A stretch of 64,000 bases of DNA from Cellulomonas sp. NTE-D12 (GTDB taxonomy: Bacteria; Actinomycetota; Actinomycetes; Actinomycetales; Cellulomonadaceae), in the NCBI RefSeq assembly GCF_027923705.1, contig NZ_AP026442.1, positions 3,348,001 through 3,412,000 on the forward strand, in the 5' to 3' direction. The position numbers and the translations under genes are program-made. Shown here piece after piece: positions 41,929 to 50,111 of the stretch. How positions within the stretch are numbered: the stretch's first letter is position 1; each line of letters begins with the position of its first letter. Under the pieces are notes generated by a model that was given only the letters and a program-made list of their open reading frames with translations, did no database searches and had not been told where the DNA came from.

Positions 41929-43197
41929 TCAGTGCTCGAAGCCCCACTCGCGGTCGGTGAGCATGCGGGCGATCGCGAGCCCGACTGCGAGCGCGGTGAC
42001 GATCAGCGCGGCCGAGACGCCGTACCCCAGCGCCTGCATCGTGTCGCCGTTGCTGATGTAGTACACGGCCCGGTAGGCCGGCACGCCCGGCACCATGATC
42101 GTCACGGCCGGGACGTACACCGTGATCCGAGGGACGTTCATCCGCGGGGCGATCCAGGCGGCCAGCAGGCCGATCAGGCAGGCAGCGACCGCGGCGGCGG
42201 CCTGCGGCGGCCAGCCCGCCAGCGTCACGGCGGCGATCCGCAGCGTGTTGGGGATCATCGCGACGAGCGCCGCGACCACCGCCATCCGCCACGGGCTGTT
42301 GAACATCAGCGCGAAGCCGAGCACGCCGACCGCCGACGCCAGCACCCGCAGCGCCATCAGCACCGGCAGGCCCATGGCCATCGCCCGCGGCGGGTCGGGG
42401 CTCAGCCCGACGATGATCGACACGCCCCACACCGCGAAGGCGGCCGAGACGAAGATCATCAGCGCCCACGTCAGCCGCGCCACCCCGGCCGAGAAGTCGA
42501 GCTTGGCCAGGTCCAGCGCGCCGGTGACCAGGGGGAAGCCCGGCACCAGGAACAGCGCCGCCGCCACGTACCCCGCCTCGTGCACACCCCCGGTCAGCGC
42601 CGCCCAGTGCAGCAGCTGCACGAACCACAGGTACACGACGCTCGACAGCGCCGCAGCCAGCATCGTCACGCCGAACTGGTTGAACCCCTTGTGCAGCAGC
42701 ACCCGACGCAGCCCCTGCCCCACCCCGGCACCGAGGAACGCGCCGATGATCTCGATGGGGCCCGCGTTGTTGAGGAAGGCGAACGCCGCGCACGCGAGCG
42801 CCGCCCACAGCGCGTTGAGGATCACCGGGTACAGCGGGGGCTTCGCGGCGATCCGGTCGACCTCGGCGCTGACCTCGCCGATCGTCACCTTGCCGCGAGC
42901 CTCGAGGCGCTGGGCCATCCACTCGAGCTCCGCCAGCCGGTCCGTGTTGACCCCGAGGGAGCGGACCTCGGCGACCTCGGTGCGGAACGAGCGGCCGCGG
43001 TGCGAGGTCGTCGTGATCTCGGTCAGCGTGACGTGGGCCTCGTGGCGGTCGACGTCGAGCGCATGGGCGACGCGGGCCATCGAGGCCTTCACCCGGTAGG
43101 AGCCGGTCCCGGCGGACAGGCTGAGCTTGCCGACCCGCAGCACGACGCCGGAGCGCCGGATCAGGTCGAGCTCGTCGTCGTCTGGCTCGGTGGGCAC
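41929..43197 (-). CDS. thrE: Threonine/serine exporter, ThrE family
   Basis: This is a 422-residue membrane exporter of the fused ThrE type. A cytosolic N-terminal domain (about 1-140) contains the ThrE hydrolase-like stretch VGKLSLSAGTGSYRVKASM. About ten membrane helices follow (ILNALWAALACAAFAFLNN, VYVPAVTIMVPGVPAYRAVY and others). ThrE exports Thr/Ser or small peptides by proton motive force in corynebacteria. GTG 43197 is taken as the start; the frame stays open far upstream, but that part has no family character. Confidence 0.88.
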   Translation of the reverse strand: MPTEPDDDELDLIRRSGVVLRVGKLSLSAGTGSYRVKASMARVAHALDVDRHEAHVTLTEITTTSHRGRSFRTEVAEVRSLGVNTDRLAELEWMAQRLEARGKVTIGEVSAEVDRIAAKPPLYPVILNALWAALACAAFAFLNNAGPIEIIGAFLGAGVGQGLRRVLLHKGFNQFGVTMLAAALSSVVYLWFVQLLHWAALTGGVHEAGYVAAALFLVPGFPLVTGALDLAKLDFSAGVARLTWALMIFVSAAFAVWGVSIIVGLSPDPPRAMAMGLPVLMALRVLASAVGVLGFALMFNSPWRMAVVAALVAMIPNTLRIAAVTLAGWPPQAAAAVAACLIGLLAAWIAPRMNVPRITVYVPAVTIMVPGVPAYRAVYYISNGDTMQALGYGVSAALIVTALAVGLAIARMLTDREWGFEH

Positions 43198-43259
43198 GGC
43201 ACCATGATGACGGCCGTCAACGGGCCCCCACGGGACGTCTGGCCCGGCCCGGCCGCCTG

Positions 43260-43457
43260 TCAGGCGGTCTCCAGCGCCCGCTGGAGGCGTTCGAGCGTCC
43301 GCGTGTCCGGCGTCATGCCGAGACAGGTGAGCGCCACCGCCAGCTCGCCGCGGCTGACGGGCCTGACGGCCGTCGCCCGCACCAGGCTCGCGGCGCGCTG
43401 CACCGCGTCGGCCGAGGCAGCCGGCGGCCGCAGTGCGTGCCGACCGTCCCGCTGCAT
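43260..43457 (-). CDS. Small hypothetical protein
   Basis: This is a 65-residue basic frame (starts MQRDGRHALRPP, contains RPVSRGELAVALTCLGMTPDTRTLERLQRAL with helical character). I recognise no family. It lies between thrE and a methyltransferase and may be real, but coding status is uncertain. Confidence 0.35.
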   Translation of the reverse strand: MQRDGRHALRPPAASADAVQRAASLVRATAVRPVSRGELAVALTCLGMTPDTRTLERLQRALETA

Positions 43458-43632
43458 GCACCGGACCGTAGCGGGCCGGCGCCCGTTCCGTCACGTTCGG
43501 GGGATTCCTCCCGTCCGGACGTACGGACCACCGCCCTGACCCGGCCTGGCGGACGGCCCACGCCAGTAGTCTCTGCCGAGGGTCGGCAGCCCACCGCCAC
43601 CGCCCCGGACCACACCCACGTCGGAGGCGCAC

Positions 43633-44358
43633 GTGCACCACCACGGACCCGAGGAGCCGGCCCACCACCACGGCTCCCACACCGGCGACCCGCAGCGGAT
43701 CGCCGCGGTGTGGCCGTGGGTGCGCGACCAGCTGGCGCCCAGCACCGGCCCGGTGCTCGAGGTGGGCTGCGGGCCCATCGGCGGGTTCGTCCCCGCGCTG
43801 CTCGCCGAGGGTCGGGACGCGGTCGGCGTCGACCCGGTCGCCCCGGACGGCCCCGCCTACCGGCAGGTCACCGTCGAGGACGTCACGCCCGACGGCTCGT
43901 TCGGTGCGGTGGTGGCGAGCACGTCGCTGCACCACGTGCGGGACCTGGACGCCCTGGCCGAGCGCCTCGCCGGGCTCCTGCGGCCCGGCGGTCGGGTGGT
44001 GGTGGTCGAGTGGGCGTGGGAGCGCATCGACGCCGCGACCGTGCAGTGGTGCTTCGAGCGGCTGCCGGAGGGGTCCGCGGACAGCTGGCTCGGCCGGCAG
44101 CGGACGGCCTGGCGGGAGAGTGGTCTGCCGTGGGACGAGTACGTGCGGCAGTGGGCCGTCGCGGAGGACCTGCAGCCCGGCGCCGGCGTCGGCCGGGCGC
44201 TGGCGAGCCGGTTCCGCACGCTCGTCGACGAGGACGCGCCGTACTTCTACCCGTACCTGACGGTCGACGAGGACGCCGAGCGGGCCGCGGCGGCCACCGG
44301 CGAGATCCAGCTGGTCGGGGTCCGGTGGGTCGGCGTGCTGGACGACGGGGGGCTCTGA
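43633..44358 (+). CDS. Class I SAM-dependent methyltransferase
   Basis: This is a 241-residue Methyltransf_11-type enzyme. Motif I is VLEVGCGPIGG, the acidic end of strand 2 is VGVDPVAPDG, and the post-motif is LRPGGRVVVVEW. The first 17 residues are strongly His-rich (MHHHGPEEPAHHHGSH), which suggests metal binding and is odd for this family. It starts with GTG. The substrate is unknown. The next gene, a PIG-L deacetylase, follows after 7 bp and may be co-transcribed. Confidence 0.85.
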   Translation: MHHHGPEEPAHHHGSHTGDPQRIAAVWPWVRDQLAPSTGPVLEVGCGPIGGFVPALLAEGRDAVGVDPVAPDGPAYRQVTVEDVTPDGSFGAVVASTSLHHVRDLDALAERLAGLLRPGGRVVVVEWAWERIDAATVQWCFERLPEGSADSWLGRQRTAWRESGLPWDEYVRQWAVAEDLQPGAGVGRALASRFRTLVDEDAPYFYPYLTVDEDAERAAAATGEIQLVGVRWVGVLDDGGL

Positions 44359-44365
44359 AGGCAAG

Positions 44366-45355
44366 GTGGCCGGGATGGGCGTCAGGGGGCGGCGCGGCGC
44401 GACACGCGCCTCGGTGGGGCGTGCGGTGGCGATCGTCGCGGTCGCCGCCCTGCTGGTGCTCAGCGCCGCCCAGGGCGAGGGCGCGGTGCTGGCGCCGACC
44501 TGGGGCACGTCCGCCGAGGCCGCTGCCACGGTCCCCGCCGGTCCCGTCAGCTGCCACGACGGCGCGATGCAGATCGTGGCGCACGAGGACGACGACCTGC
44601 TGTTCCTCAGCCCGGACCTGCTGCACGACATCCAGTCGGGTCGGTGCGTGCGCACGGTCGTCGTCACCGCGGGAGACGCCGCGCAGGGGACGGCGTACTG
44701 GAAGTCGCGGGAGCGCGGCAGCCAGGCGGCGTACGCCCAGATGGCCGGCGTACGGGACGCGTGGACGACGACGGACGCCGGCGTGCAAGGGCACCCGATC
44801 CCCCTGCTCACGCTCACCGCCGACCCGCGCATCTCGATCGCCTTCCTGCGCCTGCCCGACGGCAACCGACGCGGCACCGGCATGCGGGTGCACGACCACG
44901 AGAGCCTGATGCGCCTCTGGCAGGGCGCGATCCCGACGATCACCGCCGTCGACGGCTCGTCGACCTACACCGCCGACACGCTGACCTCGACGCTGGCCGC
45001 ACTGGTGAACGCATTCGCCCCGACCACCGTCCGCACGCAGGACTGGACCATCCCCTTCCAGACCGGCGACAACGCCGACCACACCGCCACCGCGTTGTTC
45101 GTGCGGTCGGCCGACCACGCCGTCACCTCCGCGCACGTGCTCCTCTCCTACGGCGGCTACCCGATCTGGACCCGACCCACAGTGGTCCACGGCGCCGACC
45201 TGCGGGACAAGACGGCCGCGTTCGTCGCCTACGCCCACCACGACCCCCTCATGTGCCTCGAGCCGTGGTGCGCGGACTCCGTGGTGGCGGCGCTGCGGCT
45301 CAGCCGCCAGTACGTGGTGGCGTCGCAGACCACCGTCGGCCCCGGAGCCGGCTGA
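44366..45355 (+). CDS. Secreted PIG-L (LmbE-like) family deacetylase
   Basis: This is a 329-residue protein. An N-terminal signal or anchor helix (about residues 19-35, AVAIVAVAALLVLSAAQ) precedes the PIG-L domain. The zinc-binding AHPDDE motif appears as AHEDDD at residues 72-77, and further metal ligands are likely in NADHTATALF. PIG-L enzymes remove acetyl groups from N-acetylglucosamine-type compounds. The export signal points to a cell-surface substrate. Whether it starts at GTG 44366 or ATG 44375 is uncertain. Confidence 0.85.
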   Translation: MAGMGVRGRRGATRASVGRAVAIVAVAALLVLSAAQGEGAVLAPTWGTSAEAAATVPAGPVSCHDGAMQIVAHEDDDLLFLSPDLLHDIQSGRCVRTVVVTAGDAAQGTAYWKSRERGSQAAYAQMAGVRDAWTTTDAGVQGHPIPLLTLTADPRISIAFLRLPDGNRRGTGMRVHDHESLMRLWQGAIPTITAVDGSSTYTADTLTSTLAALVNAFAPTTVRTQDWTIPFQTGDNADHTATALFVRSADHAVTSAHVLLSYGGYPIWTRPTVVHGADLRDKTAAFVAYAHHDPLMCLEPWCADSVVAALRLSRQYVVASQTTVGPGAG

Positions 45356-45490
45356 GCCCGCTGTGCGAACGGTCGCCGGACCAGTGGCACGGGTGGCCCG
45401 TCTAGGCTGCTCCCCTGGGACCGGGGCGCCACGCGCCCGCACGACGGACCGTCGACGGTCCCGGACGCGAACCCGCTCGGACGGAGGCCC

Positions 45491-46042
45491 ATGCTCGACG
45501 TCGTCTTCCGCCGGCACCACCGACGGACGAACCTCGTCGTGGCGGCCGGCCTGGCGCTTGTCGTCGCCGGCACGCTGACGGCGTGCGGCTCGGAGTCGAA
45601 GAAGCCGACGCAGCCCGCGGCGGCCGTCAGCACCCCACCGACCAGCACCGGCGACATCGCCGCGGCCATCCACCTGGCCGATCTGCAGAACGCCGAGCGG
45701 CCGGACACCGTGTTCTCCGCCGGCGCGACGCCGACGTTCACGCTGGTGGACGGCAAGGCGAAGATCACGCCGCTGCACGGCGCGAACGCCAAGCAGTGGG
45801 CGCCCGGCAACTACCGGCTGGTGGTGCGGTGCATCGGCACGGGCACGCTGACCGTCGAGCTGCAGATCGGTGAGTACCTGACCTGGACGACGCTGCCGGC
45901 ATGCAGCGCGACGTCGTCGCCCGGGGTCATGGGGCTGACGCTGCCGCGCCGCGGCACCGGGATGTCCGTGACGATCACGCCGAGCGTGGACACCCGCGCG
46001 GCGGTCGCCTACCAGGTCCGGCTGCTGCAGCCGACCGACTGA
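45491..46042 (+). CDS. Hypothetical lipoprotein
   Basis: This is a 183-residue exported protein. A basic N-terminus and hydrophobic helix lead to the lipobox GTLTAC (lipidated Cys32). A Pro/Thr/Ser linker follows, then a beta-rich domain with two further Cys (VVRCIGTGTL and LPACSATSS) that could form a disulfide. No family is recognised. Confidence 0.75.
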   Translation: MLDVVFRRHHRRTNLVVAAGLALVVAGTLTACGSESKKPTQPAAAVSTPPTSTGDIAAAIHLADLQNAERPDTVFSAGATPTFTLVDGKAKITPLHGANAKQWAPGNYRLVVRCIGTGTLTVELQIGEYLTWTTLPACSATSSPGVMGLTLPRRGTGMSVTITPSVDTRAAVAYQVRLLQPTD

Positions 46043-46094
46043 CGGGTTCGGCGCCCGCTGTCCGGCCACCCGCGCGGTGGTGCGTGGTGCGTGG

Positions 46095-46179
46095 CGGAGG
46101 GCAAGGGATTCGAACCCTTGGTGGGTTGCCCCACAACGGTTTTCAAGACCGTCGCCTTCGGCCGCTCAGCCAGCCCTCC
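46095..46179 (-). tRNA. tRNA-Ser (UGA)
   Basis: This is an 85-base class II tRNA on the minus strand. The acceptor GGAGGGC pairs with GCCCTCC. The anticodon loop CTTGAAA gives TGA. A long variable arm (GTGGGGCAACCCAC) is present, and the T-loop reads GGTTCGAATC. The discriminator is G. Confidence 0.95.
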
Positions 46180-46226
46180 AGGTGTGCCGGACGCTAGCAG
46201 ACCCCTCGACGTGCTGAGGTAGGGCC

Positions 46227-46952
46227 GTGCCTTCCTGGATCACCGACCTGTGGCGCACCGCCACGTCCCCGCAGCCTGCGCCGTCCGCGGCCGTCGTGCT
46301 CGGCACCGCCGCTGCCGCGCTGCTGCTGCTGGGCGTCCCGACGGCCTGGCGCGCCCTGCGGCACCTGGTGACGATCGTGCACGAGGCGGGTCACGCGACC
46401 GTCGCCGTGCTGGCGGGCCGCAAGCTGTCCGGCATCCGCGTGCACTCGGACACCTCGGGGCTGACGACGTCGCGAGGCGCCCCCCGCGGTCCGGGGATGG
46501 TGCTGACCCTGGCAGCCGGGTACCCCGCACCGGCGATCCTGGGGATCGGTGTCGCGGCCCTGGTCGCCCGGGGGTACGCCGTCGGCGCCCTGTGGCTGCT
46601 GCTGGTGCTGCTCGCCCTGGTTCTGGTGCAGATCCGCAACCTGTACGGGCTGTGGGCGGTGCTGGCGACCGCCGCGGTGCTCGTGGGCGTCACGGGCTGG
46701 GCGCCGGTGACGTGGCAGGTCGCGGCCGGCCACCTCGCGGCCTGGGTGCTGCTGCTCGGCGCGCCGCGGGCGGTGCTCGAGCTCGCGTCGTCCCGACGAG
46801 GACGCCGCCACGACGGGTCCGACCCGGGACAGCTGGCGGTGCTGACCCATGTGCCCGGCGGGCTGTGGGTCCTGCTGTTCGGCCTGGTCACCGTGGGTGC
46901 GGCGGTGCTGGCGGGGCGATGGCTGCTGGTCGGCAGCCGTCTGATCGGCTGA
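46227..46952 (+). CDS. M50-type membrane zinc peptidase
   Basis: This is a 241-residue polytopic membrane protein of the M50B-like group. The zinc motif HEAGH (His52, Glu53, His56) lies inside the second hydrophobic segment region. About six membrane helices follow, including LGIGVAALVARGYAVGALWLL. The second metal ligand (usually Asp in a later helix) is not obvious to me. Such proteins cleave within membranes; the target is unknown. It starts with GTG and stands alone between tRNA-Ser and the arsenic cluster. Confidence 0.8.
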   Translation: MPSWITDLWRTATSPQPAPSAAVVLGTAAAALLLLGVPTAWRALRHLVTIVHEAGHATVAVLAGRKLSGIRVHSDTSGLTTSRGAPRGPGMVLTLAAGYPAPAILGIGVAALVARGYAVGALWLLLVLLALVLVQIRNLYGLWAVLATAAVLVGVTGWAPVTWQVAAGHLAAWVLLLGAPRAVLELASSRRGRRHDGSDPGQLAVLTHVPGGLWVLLFGLVTVGAAVLAGRWLLVGSRLIG

Positions 46953-46988
46953 GCCGACCAGGCCTCGACCAGGCCTCGACGCGGACCG

Positions 46989-47495
46989 TCAGTCCGGCAG
47001 CCGGTGCTCCAGCAGCACGACGTCGCGCCACTGCCCCGCCATCGGGCCGTAGCTCATGCGCCCGAGCCGGCTGCGGGTGCCGACGGTCCGGAAGCCCGCC
47101 GCGGCGTGCAGCGCGATGCTGGCGGTGTTCTCGGGGAACACCCCCGACTGCACGGTCCACACCCCGGCCTCCGCCGTCGAGCGCAGCAGCCCGTCGAGCA
47201 ACGTCCGGCCCACCCCGCGCCCGCGGGCGTCCGGGTGCACGTACACCGAGTGCTCCACGACGCCGGCGTACACGCACCGGTCGGACACCGGGCTCGCCGC
47301 GACCCAGCCGAGCACGGTGCCGCCGTCGTCCAGCGCGACCAGCCGGTGCTCCGCAAGCTTGCCCGCGTCGAACTTCTCCCACGTGGGCGGCTCGGACTCG
47401 AACGTAGCGTTGCCCGTGGCGATGCCCGCCGCGTAGATGTCCCGCACCTGTGGCCAGTGCTCGGCCGTGAGCGGCGCGAGCCGAACCTCGCTCAT
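46989..47495 (-). CDS. arsN: GNAT N-acetyltransferase, ArsN/phosphinothricin acetyltransferase-like
   Basis: This is a 168-residue acetyltransferase. The acetyl-CoA motif is HPDARGRGVGRTLLDGLL. Substrate-side segments are IYAAGIATGNATFESEPPTWEKFD and VYAGVVEHSVYV, as in phosphinothricin and arsinothricin N-acetyltransferases. Its ATG overlaps the arsR stop by 4 bases, so it belongs to the arsenic operon. ArsN acetylates the organoarsenical antibiotic arsinothricin. This specific role is inferred from family and context. Confidence 0.82.
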   Translation of the reverse strand: MSEVRLAPLTAEHWPQVRDIYAAGIATGNATFESEPPTWEKFDAGKLAEHRLVALDDGGTVLGWVAASPVSDRCVYAGVVEHSVYVHPDARGRGVGRTLLDGLLRSTAEAGVWTVQSGVFPENTASIALHAAAGFRTVGTRSRLGRMSYGPMAGQWRDVVLLEHRLPD

Positions 47496-47881
47496 GCCCG
47501 CACCCCCGGCGTCAGCACGTCGGCGAGCGCGGCCAGCGCCTCCGGCACCACGGCGTAGTACGCCCACGTGGAGCGCTTCTCGCGGGTGAGCAGTCCGGCG
47601 TCGTGCAGCACCTTGAGGTGGTGGGACACCGTCGGCTGCGACAGGCCGAGGGGTTCGGTCAGGTCGCACACGCAGGCCTCGCCGCCCGGGCTGGCGGCCA
47701 GCATCGAGACGAGTCGCAGCCGGGCCGGGTCGGCGAGCGCCTTCATGCGGTGCGACAGGGTGACGGCCTGCTCGGCGGTCAGCGGCGCCTGCATCAGCGG
47801 CTCGCAGCACGCGGCAGCGTCCGCCGGGGCGGGCTGGATGACGGGGAGCTGGACGACGGTCACCACTCCATGATGCCGCAT
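47492..47881 (-). CDS. arsR: ArsR family metalloregulator
   Basis: This is a winged-helix repressor of about 129 residues: LSQPTVSHHLKVLHDAGLLTREKRSTWAYY is the recognition region and wing. Cys pairs near residue 26 (AACCEP) and at EACVCDL are placed as in actinobacterial As(III)-sensing ArsR proteins. ATG 47881 is taken as the start, but GTG codons a few residues later are possible. It is divergent from arsM and overlaps arsN, so it should control both directions. Confidence 0.88.
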   Translation of the reverse strand: MRHHGVVTVVQLPVIQPAPADAAACCEPLMQAPLTAEQAVTLSHRMKALADPARLRLVSMLAASPGGEACVCDLTEPLGLSQPTVSHHLKVLHDAGLLTREKRSTWAYYAVVPEALAALADVLTPGVRA

Positions 47882-47900
47882 ACATCGACGTCTGTCACCA

Positions 47901-47957
47901 TTGACACTGATCGATACCAGTGCCATCTTCCATCGCATCGACGGACATCGATCAATG
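47901..47957. promoter_or_regulatory. Divergent arsR/arsM promoter region with ATCGAT elements
   Basis: A TTGACA hexamer (47901-47906) is a good -35 for arsM, with a weak CATCTT -10 17 bp later. Two ATCGAT elements (47910-47915 and 47947-47952), the second inside ACATCGATCAAT, flank the arsM start region and are candidate ArsR sites. Confidence 0.45.
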
Positions 47958-47966
47958 GAGACTGTG

Positions 47967-48722
47967 ATGAGCCAGACGGATGCAGACGCCCTCCGCGAGC
48001 AGGTGCGGGCCCACTACGGCCAGGCCGCGACGGAGGCGTCCGCGTGCTGCTCCCCTGCCGCGTCGTCGTGCTGCTCGACGCTCGACGCCGGCCCTAGCCC
48101 GTTCTACGGCGCCGAGGACCGCGCCCAGCTGCCGGTCGCGGCCGTCCGGGCGTCCCTCGGCTGCGGCAACCCGCTCGCGGTCGCCGACCTGCGGCCGGGT
48201 GACCGCGTGCTCGACCTGGGCTCCGGCGGCGGCATCGACGTGCTGCTCTCGGCGCGGCGGGTCGGGCCCACCGGCTACGTCTACGGCGTCGACATGACGC
48301 CCGAGATGCTCGCGCTCGCCCGCGCCAACGCCGCCGAGGCGGGAGCGACCAACGTGGAGTTCCGGGCCGGGACAATCGAGGAGCTGCCGCTGCCGGACGC
48401 CGCCGTCGACGTGGTGATCTCCAACTGCGTGATCAACCTGTCGGTCGACAAGACCGCCGTGCTGCGCGAGGCGTTCCGGGTGCTGGCGCCGGGCGGTCGG
48501 TTCGGGGTGTCCGACGTCGTCGCCGAGGACCACCTGACGCCGGCCCAGCGTGCCGAGCGCGGGAGCTACGCCGGCTGCGTCGCCGGCGCGCTGTCCCGCC
48601 GCGAGTACCTGGACGGGCTGACGGCCGCCGGGTTCGCGGACGCGACCGTCGAGTTCACGAACGAGGCAGCCGACGGCATGCACAACGCGGTGATCCGCGC
48701 CCGCAAGCCCGTCGCTCAGTAG
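47967..48722 (+). CDS. arsM: Arsenite S-adenosylmethionine methyltransferase
   Basis: This is a 251-residue methyltransferase that converts As(III) to methylated species. The SAM motif is VLDLGSGGGIDVLLSARRVG. Arsenic-binding Cys positions are in SLGCGNPLAVADL, VISNCVINLS and YAGCVAGALS. The N-terminus has two further Cys pairs (ACCSPA, SSCCST). The ATG at 47967 follows GGAG by 6 bases. Divergent arsR and arsN complete the cluster. No arsB/acr3 efflux or arsC reductase gene is in the window. Confidence 0.92.
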   Translation: MSQTDADALREQVRAHYGQAATEASACCSPAASSCCSTLDAGPSPFYGAEDRAQLPVAAVRASLGCGNPLAVADLRPGDRVLDLGSGGGIDVLLSARRVGPTGYVYGVDMTPEMLALARANAAEAGATNVEFRAGTIEELPLPDAAVDVVISNCVINLSVDKTAVLREAFRVLAPGGRFGVSDVVAEDHLTPAQRAERGSYAGCVAGALSRREYLDGLTAAGFADATVEFTNEAADGMHNAVIRARKPVAQ

Positions 48723-49384
48723 GCCGCGGGAGCGCCCGTGGGGTCCGTGCCGACCGACTGGACGGCCGGGCCCCCGAGCGCCTCGCCCTCCCACGCCGTC
48801 ACCAGCCAGCCCTCTGCGGTGCTGCCCTCGAGCACCACCGCACCCGTGTTCGTCAGTGGCCGGGCCGCCGCGAAGCCCGCGTCCACGTTCGCCGACCGGC
48901 CGGCGACCCACACCCGGATCGCGGTGCCGTGGCTCACCGCCACGGCACACCCGGCACCGGTCGCCTCGATGGCCGCCACCGCCTCGTCGTACCGCGCGAA
49001 GAACTCCCGTCCCCCCGCCGCACCGGGCATCACCGTGTCCAGCCGCCCGTCCGCCCACCCGAAGGCCGTCCCCTGGTACCGCTCGACGCTGGGACGGTCG
49101 GACCGCAGCGTCAGGTCGCCGGCGTCCACCTCGCGCAGCCCCGCCAGCACCGTCACGGGCAGGCCGCGGACCTCCGAGAGCGGCGCGACGGTGCGCTGGG
49201 TGCGGATCATCGTCGAGGCGAACAGCGCCGCGACGGGCTCGTCGGCCAGCGCCGCCGCCAGTGCGGTGGCCTGCTGCGCACCCAGAGGCGTCAGCTCCGG
49301 CCCGGGCGTGGTGGTCTCCAGCTCGCCCCGCACGTTCGCGGCGATCTGGCCATGGCGGACGAGGATGAGACGCAGCGGGATCAC
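48716..49384 (-). CDS. Histidine phosphatase superfamily protein
   Basis: This is a protein of about 222 residues with the phosphoglycerate-mutase-like signature LILVRHGQIAAN at the start (catalytic His in RHG). Supporting segments are FASTMIRTQRTVAPL, REVDAGDL and the second catalytic His in VAVSHGTAIRVW. The substrate is unknown. GTG 49384 fits the family start, but its ribosome site is poor; an ATG at 49444 is in frame. The gene overlaps arsM tail to tail by 7 bp. Confidence 0.85.
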   Translation of the reverse strand: MIPLRLILVRHGQIAANVRGELETTTPGPELTPLGAQQATALAAALADEPVAALFASTMIRTQRTVAPLSEVRGLPVTVLAGLREVDAGDLTLRSDRPSVERYQGTAFGWADGRLDTVMPGAAGGREFFARYDEAVAAIEATGAGCAVAVSHGTAIRVWVAGRSANVDAGFAAARPLTNTGAVVLEGSTAEGWLVTAWEGEALGGPAVQSVGTDPTGAPAAY

Positions 49385-49483
49385 TCCAGACTGGTGGCGG
49401 CCCGACGATTTTCCCACAGCCGACGACGGGCACCTCCGGTCCACGGTCCCGGCCGGCGGTCCCGCCCGGCAGTCTCGGCCGAC

Positions 49484-49987
49484 TCAGCCGACCCGCTCCC
49501 ACCACCGGTCCGGCCACCCCGGGGAGACCACCACCAGCCCGTGCAGCACGCACACGCGCGCCAGGTCCGTGTCGTAGGTCGCCACCGTCCGCACGTCCGG
49601 CTGCGCCAGCGCCGCGCCCAGGTGCAGCGCGACGAAGGGCGGCAGCACGGCGGAGACCCGCGACGCCGCCTTGAGCGCCTGGTCGGAGAAGCGCACGACG
49701 TCGACCTGCTCCGCCGCCGCGTCCGCCTGGTCCCGGGCCAGCCGGCCGAGCAGCTGCGCGACCCGCTTCAGCTCCGTGACGCCGAGCACCGAGGTCACCA
49801 GCTCGCCCTGCCGGTCGGCGACGAACTGAGCCCACGCCGCACGCTCGGGCGCACCCTCGAGGAACCGGCTCAGCGCCGAACCGTCCACGTAGACCAGGTC
49901 CCGTGGCGGCCTCGGCCGCCCCACCCAGCCGTCCGCCTCGGCGGCCGTGCGCGGGCTCGGGATCACCACCCCATTCTCGTCCGCCAC
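49484..49987 (-). CDS. PIN domain protein
   Basis: This is a PIN-fold, VapC-like ribonuclease of about 167 residues. Conserved acidic residues lie in LVYVDGSALSRFL, VLGVTELKRVA and VATYDTDLARV. The frame is open up to 50080, but that extra part is Gly/Ser-rich and crosses a strong hairpin terminator, so GTG 49987 is preferred. No antitoxin-like small gene is adjacent; it may be a solitary PIN enzyme. Confidence 0.75.
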   Translation of the reverse strand: MADENGVVIPSPRTAAEADGWVGRPRPPRDLVYVDGSALSRFLEGAPERAAWAQFVADRQGELVTSVLGVTELKRVAQLLGRLARDQADAAAEQVDVVRFSDQALKAASRVSAVLPPFVALHLGAALAQPDVRTVATYDTDLARVCVLHGLVVVSPGWPDRWWERVG

Positions 49988-50049
49988 CGGGCCGCCCCCG
50001 GACGACACCGGGTCACCCCTCGACGACGCGGCACCGCCGCGGGACGAGG

Positions 50050-50077
50050 ACGGCCGGCCCCCGGAGGGGCCGGCCGT
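50050..50077 (-). terminator. Hairpin terminator of the conservon operon
   Basis: A perfect 12-bp stem (ACGGCCGGCCCC with its complement) closes a CGGA tetraloop, 35 bp after the cvnD stop. Confidence 0.8.
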
Positions 50078-50111
50078 CATCGTCGTGCGAAGGACGTCGG
50101 GCGCTGCGTGC

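Noticed and set aside
43198..44943. Open-frame extension of thrE far upstream on the minus strand
   Set aside because: It runs antisense through the methyltransferase and into the PIG-L gene. ThrE homology begins just after GTG 43197.
49988..50080. Longer N-terminus for the PIN protein
   Set aside because: The stretch is low-complexity Gly/Ser and contains the conservon terminator hairpin.
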